This document shows, in pieces, positions 1 through 7,000 of a stretch of 12,811 nucleotides of DNA. The DNA comes from Oscillospiraceae bacterium (GTDB lineage: Bacteria > Bacillota > Clostridia > Oscillospirales > Oscillospiraceae), in the NCBI GenBank assembly GCA_016296565.1, contig JAEDJB010000046.1:1-12811 (forward strand), given 5' to 3'. Positions within the stretch are counted from its first letter, which is position 1. Each line of letters begins with the position of its first letter. The translations under genes and the position numbers were made by a program. A model generated the notes under the pieces. The model was given only the letters and a program-made list of their open reading frames with translations, had not been told where the DNA came from and made no database searches.

Positions 1-5
1 CATTG

Positions 6-35
6 AAAAAAGGGCCTGTAGAGACAGGCCCTTTT
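6..35 (-). terminator. Rho-independent terminator of the SLH/GLUG gene
   Basis: A perfect 8-bp GC-rich stem (GGGCCTGT with ACAGGCCC, 12-19 and 24-31) closes a four-base loop. It extends with A/T pairs and, read on the minus strand, ends in six T residues (6-11). It lies about 20 bases after the stop codon of the SLH-domain gene. The flanking A and T runs make it potentially bidirectional. Confidence 0.9.
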
Positions 36-55
36 GGGGAAACGAATGGGCGGGA

Positions 56-1717
56 TCAGTCCAGGTTCTGCACCATCCGCAGGGAGATGGCCAGGGCCTG
101 TTCCCGGGTGGCGTTGGCGTAGCCCTCAGCGGTCTGCTTGTCCGTAATGTTTCTGGGGGCGAAGAGGTTGTCTCCCACGCCGTTGATGATGTGGTTGGCC
201 ACCATGAAGTAGACGCTGTCCCTGGCATAGTCGGAGATGTCCTGGTCATCCCGGAAGGGGGCGGGTTTGGTGTAGGACAGGGGGAACTGATCGTCCGCGG
301 CCAGGGTCCAGCCGGGCATGGTGGCCCGTTTGAACACCCGGGAGAGCATGGTAGCTGCCTGCTCCCGGTTCAGCAGCCGGTCAGGGGAGAAGGTGGTGTC
401 TGAGGTGCCGTTGGTGATGCCGACGTTGTAGGCCTTGAGAACCTCCACGTCCTGGCAGTCGGTGAAGGGATTGATCACCGCCGGCAGGGCCTTGGTGCCC
501 GTGAGAGCCTCAAAGACTTTCACGGAGACTGCGGCGAACTCCGCCCGGCTGATGTCCTGGGTCAGGTCCTCGCCGATGAGGCAGTCGGGAATGAGGTTTT
601 CCTTGTAAGCCTGCTCCATCTCCGGGGAGGCCCAGCTGGAAACCTCGGAGCCGTAGGAGGTTTTGATGGCGGAGGTCACGCCGTCCCGCAGATAGGGGTA
701 CAGGGAGGTCTGAACCCAGGGAGAGTAGTCCATCTCCTGGTCCTGAAGGGCGACCCAGGCGTTCAGGGCGGAGAGCACGGTGTAGTAAGAGGTATTGTTT
801 ACCGTGACAGGCTCGCTCAGAAGAGCCTGAACGGTAGAGAAGGTCTTGGCTGTCTGGGAGGTGGTTCCCATGGAGAGCCCGGTGTTCACATTGTCATTCC
901 GGAGGGCAAAGCAGTTGGTGAGGGTGCGGCTGCCGGCGCCGCCGGCAATGAGATAGCCGCCGGAACAGAGGTTCTCCCCCACAAACAGACAGTTGCGGAT
1001 GTCTGCTTTGGTGGTGCCGCCGGAGATGCCGCCCACCAGAGACTTGCCATCCACCGTGGCGGCGGAGTAGCAGTTGTAGATTTTGCTGCTGCTGTACACA
1101 TCTCCGATGATGCCCCCGGCGCAGCGGCTGCTGTAGCAGAAGCCGTCGGCAGAGCAGTTGTAGACGTGGGAGCTGTTGGTCCAGCCCACGATGCCGCCGG
1201 AGCGGTTTTCCGTGTAGACAGAGGTGTTGTCGTTGTGGCAGGAAGCCACCACAGAGCTGCTGTTGGCGTAACCCACCACGGCTCCGGCGTGATTTCCCAC
1301 GGAAAGATAGCTGTCCTTTACCGTAACGTTGGACACGGTGGCCTGGGAGATCACCCCAAAGAGGCCCTGGTATTCGGCGTTGCTGTCGTTGATGTACAGG
1401 CCGGTGATGGTATGACCCTGGCCGTCAAAGTTCCCCTGGAAGGGGTGGTCGGGGGTGCCGATGGGGGTCCAGGAGGTGAAAGAGCCGGAGTTCAGGCTGC
1501 CGTCCTGATCCACCACATTGGTGTTGAGGTGGATGTCCTGGGTAAGGACCACAGTGACCCCTTCAAAGCTGCTGCCGGCGTTTACCTGGGCGGCAAAGGA
1601 GCGAAGCTCAGCTTCGGAGGAGATGGTGCGGGTCTCCGCTGCCGAGGCGGTGGGCAGAAGGCAGCAGGCGAGCACCAGGGCAAGGAGGATGGGAAGAAGC
1701 CTTTTCATTCGTTTCAT
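56..1717 (-). CDS. Secreted GLUG-repeat protein with three SLH domains
   Basis: This 553-residue protein is predicted to be exported and held on the cell wall. Residues 1-27 form a signal peptide: a KRMKR start, a leucine-rich core and an ASA-A cleavage site near residue 26. Residues 28-115 are a beta-rich lead-in containing a FDGQGHTITGL motif. Residues 118-235 hold GLUG-type repeats, seen as GLFG (118), AGAVVGY (144), SGGIVGW (173), AGGIIGD (200) and VGGISGG (228). These predict a parallel beta-helix and are common in bacterial adhesin-like or surface proteins. The C-terminus (about 362-553) carries three SLH motifs, which in this family bind pyruvylated secondary wall polymers. The start was set at the ATG at 1717 because AGGAG sits 7 bases upstream; a TTG eight codons further upstream has no such site. 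It follows the thiolase by 97 bases with a terminator between them and no clear promoter of its own. The ligand or role is unknown. The SLH and GLUG calls are secure; an adhesive function is inferred. Confidence 0.88.
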   Translation of the reverse strand: MKRMKRLLPILLALVLACCLLPTASAAETRTISSEAELRSFAAQVNAGSSFEGVTVVLTQDIHLNTNVVDQDGSLNSGSFTSWTPIGTPDHPFQGNFDGQGHTITGLYINDSNAEYQGLFGVISQATVSNVTVKDSYLSVGNHAGAVVGYANSSSVVASCHNDNTSVYTENRSGGIVGWTNSSHVYNCSADGFCYSSRCAGGIIGDVYSSSKIYNCYSAATVDGKSLVGGISGGTTKADIRNCLFVGENLCSGGYLIAGGAGSRTLTNCFALRNDNVNTGLSMGTTSQTAKTFSTVQALLSEPVTVNNTSYYTVLSALNAWVALQDQEMDYSPWVQTSLYPYLRDGVTSAIKTSYGSEVSSWASPEMEQAYKENLIPDCLIGEDLTQDISRAEFAAVSVKVFEALTGTKALPAVINPFTDCQDVEVLKAYNVGITNGTSDTTFSPDRLLNREQAATMLSRVFKRATMPGWTLAADDQFPLSYTKPAPFRDDQDISDYARDSVYFMVANHIINGVGDNLFAPRNITDKQTAEGYANATREQALAISLRMVQNLD

Positions 1718-1724
1718 AGCAATT

Positions 1725-1729
1725 CTCCT
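1725..1729 (-). promoter_or_regulatory. Ribosome binding site fixing the SLH gene start
   Basis: AGGAG on the minus strand lies 7 bases before ATG 1717. It decides this start over the in-frame upstream TTG at 1741, which would place the Shine-Dalgarno bases inside the coding region. Confidence 0.8.
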
Positions 1730-1742
1730 AGTCTTGAGCAAG

Positions 1743-1779
1743 AAAAACTCTGGACGCCCAAGGGACGCCCAGAGTTTTT
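1743..1779 (-). terminator. thlA: Hairpin terminator after the thiolase gene
   Basis: An 11-bp stem (AAAAACTCTGG with CCAGAGTTTTT, 1743-1753 and 1769-1779) lies 35 bases after the thiolase stop. The loop contains a direct repeat of GGGCGTCC and can fold further. Five T residues end the 3' arm on the minus strand, as in intrinsic terminators; the mirrored A/T runs would also allow activity on the plus strand. It ends only 26 bases before the SLH gene start codon. Confidence 0.85.
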
Positions 1780-1814
1780 AAGCAGTAAATTCAGAAGCTG
1801 TGTCTAATGTTAAA

Positions 1815-3071
1815 TTAGCACTTCTCGAAGATAGCAGCAACGCCCAGGCCGCCGCCGATGCACAGGGTAGCCAGGCCCTTCTTGGCGTCGGGACGCTTCA
1901 TCATCTCGTGCAGCAGGGTGACGATGATACGAGCGCCGGAGCAGCCCACGGGGTGGCCGATGGCGATAGCGCCGCCGTTGACGTTGACCTTGCTCATGTC
2001 GAACTCCAGCTCACGAGCCACAGCGATGGACTGAGCAGCGAAAGCCTCGTTGGCCTCGATCAGGTCGATGTCGTTGATGGTCAGGCCGGCCTTCTCCATA
2101 GCCTGACGGGAAGCGGGGATGGGGCCGGTGCCCATGATCTTGGGATCGACGCCGCCCTGGCCCCAGGAGACAACCTTGAACAGGGGCTTCAGGCCATACT
2201 TGTCAACAGCTTCCTTGGAAGCCAGGATGATGGCGGCAGCGCCGTCGTTCAGGCCGGAAGCGTTGCCGGCGGTGACGCGCTGAACGCCCTTGTTGTCGTC
2301 GGAGGGAGTCATGTGGGTGGCCTCGAAGGTCATCTCAACCTTGTCGATGCTGCCGTCAGCGGAGGTGGGGAATGCGCCCTTCAGCTTGGCCATCTTCTCC
2401 AGGGTGGTGTCCTTGGGATGCTCGTCGGTGTCGAAGACGAACTCCTTCTTCTTCTGCTTCACGGTGATGGGAACGATCTCGTCCTTGAAGCGGCCGGACT
2501 CGATAGCAGCCAGAGCCTTCTTCTGGGAGTTGTAGCCGAACTCGTCCAGCTCTTCGCGGGTGATGCCCCAGATGTCGCAGATGTTCTCAGCGGTGGTGCC
2601 CATGTGATAGTTGTTGTAAGCGTCCCACAGGCCGTCCTTGATCATGGTGTCGATGATCTGGGTGTGGCCCATACGGGAGCCCCAACGGTTGCTGGGGATG
2701 GCATAGGGAGCGCCGCTCATGCTCTCGGTGCCGCCGCACATAACCAGATCAGCGTCGCCGGCCTGGATGGCGCGGGAACCCTCGATGACGGTCTTCAGAC
2801 CGGAGCCGCAGACCATGCTGACGGTGTAGGCGGGAACCTTCAGGGGCACACCGGCCTTAACCATGCACTGACGAGCCACGTTCTGGCCCTGAGCAGCGGA
2901 CAGAACGTTGCCGAACATAACCTCGTCCAGCCACTCGCCCTTCACGTTGCCGCGCTTGAGAGCCTCGGCGATGACAGCAGCGCCCAGGTCAGCAGCGGGG
3001 ACGTCTCTCAGGGAGCCGCCGAAGGTGCCGACGGCAGTACGGCAGGAACTCACAACATATACGTCTCTCAT
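1815..3071 (-). CDS. thlA: Acetyl-CoA C-acetyltransferase (thiolase)
   Basis: This 418-residue protein is a thiolase of the AtoB/ThlA type. The family condenses two acetyl-CoA to acetoacetyl-CoA in the cytoplasm, the first step of butyrate and related C4 pathways in Clostridia. Visible catalytic features are the acyl-carrying Cys88 in SMVCGSGL, the NEAF motif at 341-344, His373 in GHPVGCSGAR and Cys404 in LCIGGGLG. The well-studied thiolases are about 390-395 residues. The extra length here sits mainly between KLKGAF and VTAGNASG, at about residues 235-263. The start is ATG 3071, with GGAGG 11 bases upstream; an in-frame TTG at 3089 lacks a ribosome binding site. It appears to be a single-gene unit with its own promoter and terminator, and no other butyrate-pathway gene lies beside it. 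Codon use is richer in GCT and other preferred codons than the GC-heavy mfd, which suggests high expression. A degradative role is possible, since sequence alone does not fix the direction. Confidence 0.93.
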   Translation of the reverse strand: MRDVYVVSSCRTAVGTFGGSLRDVPAADLGAAVIAEALKRGNVKGEWLDEVMFGNVLSAAQGQNVARQCMVKAGVPLKVPAYTVSMVCGSGLKTVIEGSRAIQAGDADLVMCGGTESMSGAPYAIPSNRWGSRMGHTQIIDTMIKDGLWDAYNNYHMGTTAENICDIWGITREELDEFGYNSQKKALAAIESGRFKDEIVPITVKQKKKEFVFDTDEHPKDTTLEKMAKLKGAFPTSADGSIDKVEMTFEATHMTPSDDNKGVQRVTAGNASGLNDGAAAIILASKEAVDKYGLKPLFKVVSWGQGGVDPKIMGTGPIPASRQAMEKAGLTINDIDLIEANEAFAAQSIAVARELEFDMSKVNVNGGAIAIGHPVGCSGARIIVTLLHEMMKRPDAKKGLATLCIGGGLGVAAIFEKC

Positions 3072-3082
3072 AGTAGATCGTA

Positions 3083-3087
3083 CCTCC
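3083..3087 (-). promoter_or_regulatory. thlA: Ribosome binding site fixing the thiolase start
   Basis: GGAGG on the minus strand lies 11 bases before ATG 3071. The spacing is somewhat long, but the only in-frame alternative is the TTG at 3089, which is preceded by a T-run with no Shine-Dalgarno sequence. Confidence 0.7.
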
Positions 3088-3131
3088 AAAAAAATATTTA
3101 ACAGAGTAAAGGCTTGAATATTTACCGCAAC

Positions 3132-3160
3132 ATTATACTGGGCACGTCCGCAAAAATCAA
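3132..3160 (-). promoter_or_regulatory. thlA: Sigma-A type promoter of the thiolase gene
   Basis: On the minus strand a TTGATT -35 box (3155-3160) is followed by a 17-base spacer and a perfect TATAAT -10 box (3132-3137). The predicted transcript starts near 3125, giving a leader of about 54 bases before ATG 3071. This is among the best promoters in the window and fits a strongly expressed metabolic gene. Confidence 0.87.
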
Positions 3161-3218
3161 CTGTATTTTTAAAATTTCCGGGCGTTTTTTCAACTTTTTC
3201 AGTTTGGCCCTGGGAGGG

Positions 3219-3677
3219 TTACGGTTCCTGCCCGGCGAAGAGGGCTTCCAGCTGGGCTACCAGATCACTTTCACCCACAGTGGAGTAGTCAGAGCCCACG
3301 ATGAGCAGGGCGCCGTCGCTGCCGCAGCCGAAGTTGTAGGCGGCGACCTCCTGGCCGGATTGGTCCAGGGACTGGAGGGTGATTTCATAGTAAGCGCCGC
3401 CCTGGGGAACCACCACGGAGCCGCGGCCCCGGAGGAAGCGGACCTGGGTGTTTTCCATGGCCTGCCACAGGCCGGCCACCTGGTCGGCGGAGTCGACGGT
3501 GAGGGTAACGGGGTCCTTGTCCTGCTCGTAGAGGACGATCTGCCCGGCGTTGGGGGCTTCGGTGCCCTCCAGGCAGTCCATCAGGGGCTGGGCCCGCATG
3601 AACACCAGGGCGTAGCAGGCGATGAGGACCACGATGACAGCCAGACCAATGAGAACGGCGCGGGTTCTTGTTTTCAT
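3219..3677 (-). CDS. Small membrane-anchored or lipoprotein of unknown function
   Basis: I do not recognise the family of this 152-residue protein. It begins with a basic KTRTR stretch and a hydrophobic segment at about residues 7-27. This can be read as an N-terminal membrane anchor or as a lipoprotein signal, because LIAC at 18-21 resembles a lipobox, although a Tyr after the Cys is unusual. The rest, about 120 residues, is soluble, acidic and glutamine-rich with alternating beta-like patterns, and would lie outside the membrane. A GSVVVPQGGAYYEITL stretch suggests a small beta-sandwich. The start is ATG 3677 with GGAG 8 bases upstream. The gene has its own promoter, so it is not simply part of the mfd transcript. 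I see no strong terminator before the thiolase promoter, so some read-through into the thiolase is possible. The presence of promoter, ribosome binding site and signal segment makes it a real gene; its function is open. Confidence 0.8.
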   Translation of the reverse strand: MKTRTRAVLIGLAVIVVLIACYALVFMRAQPLMDCLEGTEAPNAGQIVLYEQDKDPVTLTVDSADQVAGLWQAMENTQVRFLRGRGSVVVPQGGAYYEITLQSLDQSGQEVAAYNFGCGSDGALLIVGSDYSTVGESDLVAQLEALFAGQEP

Positions 3678-3699
3678 AATGCAGTCTCCTTTTTGGGGC

Positions 3700-3722
3700 G
3701 CCGGGCATCCTTCCCGCCCGGC
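3700..3722 (-). other. Stem-loop in the leader of the small membrane protein gene
   Basis: GCCGGGC (3700-3706) pairs with GCCCGGC (3716-3722) around a nine-base loop. It lies between the predicted transcript start near 3736 and the ribosome binding site. No U-run follows on either strand, so it is not an intrinsic terminator. It may stabilise the message or affect translation. Confidence 0.6.
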
Positions 3723-3742
3723 GAAAAAATACGGTGTTTCTC

Positions 3743-3772
3743 ATTATACAACGAAAGAAGGGCAAAAGGCAA
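3743..3772 (-). promoter_or_regulatory. Sigma-A type promoter of the small membrane protein gene
   Basis: On the minus strand TTGCCT (3767-3772) and a perfect TATAAT (3743-3748) are separated by 18 bases. The -35 box abuts the T-run of the upstream terminator (3774-3800), so termination of the mfd transcript and this initiation are placed back to back. Confidence 0.75.
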
Positions 3773-3773
3773 G

Positions 3774-3800
3774 AAAAAGGCAGAGCTGACGCTCTGCCTT
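3774..3800 (-). terminator. Rho-independent terminator at the end of the mfd transcript region
   Basis: GGCAGAGC (3779-3786) pairs with GCTCTGCC (3791-3798) around GTCA, with two more A-T pairs, and is followed on the minus strand by a T-rich run ending near 3774. It is the first good intrinsic terminator after mfd, but lies about 290 bases beyond the mfd stop. Confidence 0.85.
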
Positions 3801-3803
3801 CAA

Positions 3804-4080
3804 CTTGTCGAAAAAGGCAAAGCCTTTTCCGACAAGAGGGGATAGCAGTCCACTGCGCGCAGGGTCTGTGCGCCAAGGGCGCACAGACCCCACACTTGCG
3901 GCCTGAGAAGTATGTTCTCCGACGTACATGGCCCAGGCCACCTTCTCTTGGCCTTTGGCCAATTCACCTTGCGCCGCCGGAGAACATGATTGGATTGCCT
4001 TTGCTGCCTGCGGGCAGCAAACGCTGCGAGGCTTTATACACCTTCCCTGCGTGTCAGGACCCGATAGCACGCATGCAGGG
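3804..4080. repeat. Gene-free cluster of stem-loops downstream of mfd
   Basis: This stretch has no plausible gene but holds at least five further inverted repeats. They are: CTTGTCG...CGACAAG with an inner AAAAGGC/GCCTTTT-like stem (3804-3836, one mismatch); a perfect 13-bp stem GGGTCTGTGCGCC with its complement around AAG (3862-3890); ATGTTCTCCG with CGGAGAACAT (3912-3921 and 3978-3987) enclosing a TTGGCC/GGCCAA hairpin (3948-3962); TTTGCTGCC with GGCAGCAAA (4000-4021); and CCCTGC with GCAGGG plus an inner GTG/CAC (4045-4080). Read on the minus strand it would form a structured 3' tail of the mfd message that ends in the terminator at 3774-3800. It could be a dispersed palindromic element or a structured RNA. 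I recognise no known RNA family. Short open frames crossing it have no ribosome binding site and are artefacts of the repeats. Confidence 0.7.
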
Positions 4081-4090
4081 CGGGATGCTC

Positions 4091-7000
4091 TCATTCCGCC
4101 GCGCCGTAGTCCTCCAGCACCATCCCGGCCAGCTTGATCACGTCGTCGCCCTTTTTCAGCCGCAGAGCCAGGTGGGGCTTGTCGCCGGCGGAGAAGAGCA
4201 GGCGGCGGCGGTACTTTTCCAGGCCGCACACGGCGGCCACCTTCTGAAAGTCCGGCTTGGGCAGGGAGAACCGGAGGGTCTCCTTCTGGGCGATCTCGGA
4301 AATCCCCAGCCTTGCCGCCCTGGCCCGCAGCAGGGCGATGGCGATGAGGTTGGTGACCCCCTGGGGCGGGTCGCCGTACCGGTCGATGAGCTCGTCGGTG
4401 ATGTCGTCGGCCTCCTCCTGGTCCTGAATCCGGGCGATGCGGCGGTAGAGGTCCATCCGCTGCTCCGGGGCGGGGATGTACTTCTCCGGGATGGCGGCGG
4501 ACACCGCCAGATCCACCAGGCACTCCTGGGGCTTGGGCACGGGCTTGCCCTGCTCCTCCAGCACCGCTTCTTCCAGCAGGCGCAGGTACAGGTCGTAGCC
4601 CACGCTCATGAGAAAGCCCGACTGCTCCGGACCCAGCAGATTTCCTGCGCCCCGGATTTCCAGGTCCCGCATGGCGATCTTGAAGCCGGAGCCGAAGGCG
4701 GCGTACTCCCGGATGGCGGACAGGCGCTTGGACTGGTCCTCCGTGAGGACCTTGTTCCGGCGGTAGGTGAGATAGGCGCTGGCCCGTCTGGCCGACCGGC
4801 CCACCCGGCCCCGGAGCTGGTGGAGCTGGGACAGGCCCAACCGCTCTGCGTCTTCGATGATGAGGGTGTTCACGTTGGGCAGGTCGATGCCCGTTTCGAT
4901 GATGGTGGTGCATACCAGAATGTCCAGGTCCCCGTCGGTCATGCGGCTCATGATGTCTCCCAGCTGCTCCTGGTCCATCTTGCCGTGGGCGGTGGCCACC
5001 CGGACCTCCTCCCCCAGCAGGGAGCGGATTTTGGCGGCGGTTTTGTCAATGGTCTCCGTGCGGTTGTGGAGGTAGTAGACCTGGCCGCCCCGCTCCAGCT
5101 CCCGGCGCATGGCGTCGGCCAGGACGCCCCAGTCGTGCTCCAGCACATAGGTCTGCACCGGCTGGCGGTTGGTGGGGGGCTCCTCCAGGGTGGACATGTC
5201 CCGCAGGCCCGACAGGGCCATGTTCAAGGTCCGGGGGATGGGGGTGGCCGACAGGGTGAGCACATCCACCTGCTTAGCCAGCTTCTTGAGCTTTTCCTTG
5301 TGGCCCACGCCGAAGCGCTGCTCCTCGTCCACCACCAGCAGCCCCAAGTCCTTGAACTGGATGTCCTTTCCCAGCAGCTTGTGGGTGCCGATGAGCAGGT
5401 CCACCTCCCCCTGGGCGGTTTTCCGCAGAATCTCCCGGGTCTGGCCGGGGGTGCGGAAGCGGGAGATCATCTCAATGTCCACGGGGAACTGGGAGAACCG
5501 CTTGAGGGCGGTCATGTAGTGCTGCTGGGCCAGCACGGTGGTGGGCACCAGCATGGCGGCCTGCTTGCCCTCCAGCACGCACTTCATAATGGCCCGGAAG
5601 GCCACCTCGGTCTTGCCGTAGCCCACGTCCCCGCAGAGAAGCCGGTCCATGGGCACGGGCTTTTCCATGTCTCCTTTGATCTCCGCCGCTGCCCGGAGCT
5701 GGTCCTCGGTTTCGGGGTAGGGGAAGAGGGCCTCAAAGTCCCGCTGCCAGGGGGAATCCGGGGCGAAGGCGTGGCCTGCCAGCCGCTGGCGCTGGGCGTA
5801 GAGCTGGATGAGGCCCTTGGCCATGTCCTTGGCAGCCTTCTTGGCCTTGGTCTTGGATTTTTCCCACTCGCCGCCCCCCAGCTTGGACAGGCGGCGGCGG
5901 TCCGGGTCGTCCCCGCTGCCGATGTATTTGCTCACCAGGTCCAGCTGAAGGGCGGGGACGTAGAGCACATCCGCCCCGGCAAACTGGAGCTTGATATAGT
6001 CCCGGTCGGCCCCGTCCACGGACATCTTCACCATGCCCACGAACCGGCCGATGCCGTGGTGCTCGTGGACCACCAGGTCCCCGGGGGACAGGTCGGTGAA
6101 GGACTCCAGCCGCCGGCGGTTGGGGTCGGACTTCCGCCGGGGCCGCTTCCGGGGTGGGGGCGCTTCCCCCTCGCACAAAACGGCAAACCTGCCCTCGGGG
6201 CAGTCGAAGCCCGCGGAGAGACCGCCCACGGCGATGGTGATCCGACCGGGCTCAGGCAGGTCGTGGAGAAGGGTGTCCACAGCGGCGTAGATTTTTTTCT
6301 CCCGGAGCATCCCCTGAAGGGCGTCCGCCTTTCGTTGGGTGGAGGCCAGCACCACCACGGAGAAGTCCTCCCGCCGGTAGTGCTCCAGGTCCTCGGTGAG
6401 GGTCTCAAAGCGGACGCCGTAGCCGGTGAGCTGCCGGACGGTGAGGGAGAGGAGAAAGGCCGGGGGGATGGGGGGATTTCCCGTGGCGAAGGAGTCTAAA
6501 TAAAGTAAGGTCCGGGGGGCCAGCTCCCCGCACAGCTGGTCCAGGGGCTTGGCAAAGTCCGCCTTGGGGCCGGAGAGCAGCCCCTGCTCCAGCAGGGCGG
6601 TTACGTCCTCCCCCAGCTGCCACAGATAGTGCTTGGCCCGGTCGGCGGCCCGGGGGGTGTCGAACAGGGCCACCAGGGCGTTTTGGGGCAGGTAGTCCGC
6701 CGCTGTTGCCAGGGTGTCGTAAACAGCGGGCAGGGACAGGTCCGGGGGATCGGTCTCCGCGCCGATGACCTCCCCGGCGGGGAGAAGGGTGCAGGTCTCC
6801 CGCTGGGCGGTGCGCCGCTGGGTCACCGGGTCGAAGAGCCCCATGGAGTCAATCTCGTCTCCCCAGAACTCCATGCGCACCGGCAGGTCCAGGCCGGGGG
6901 AGAACACGTCCAGAATGCCCCCTCGCAGGGAGAACTGGCCGGCTCCCTCCACCTGGTCGCAGCGGCTGTACCCGGCGGAGACCAGAAAGTCGGTCAGACT

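Noticed and set aside
1800..3101. A 433-codon open frame on the plus strand opposite the thiolase
   Set aside because: It mirrors the thiolase almost exactly and its composition (Gly, Ala, Val, Asp, His, Leu) is that of an antisense shadow. The thiolase has all catalytic motifs, promoter, ribosome binding site and terminator.
4029..4056. TATAAA with an upstream CTGACA on the minus strand as a promoter for an RNA in the palindrome cluster
   Set aside because: The spacing of about 13 bases is too short for a sigma-A promoter.
3744..4090. Frames crossing the palindrome cluster as extensions or partners of mfd
   Set aside because: They depend on repeats, have no ribosome binding site, and the frame that continues leftward from within mfd is out of phase with the Mfd protein.
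3734..6499. A 921-codon open frame on the plus strand opposite mfd
   Set aside because: It is antisense to a fully motif-supported mfd. Its protein is rich in Gly, Val, His, Gln and Leu without domains, typical of a shadow frame in GC-rich DNA, and it starts inside a palindrome cluster.
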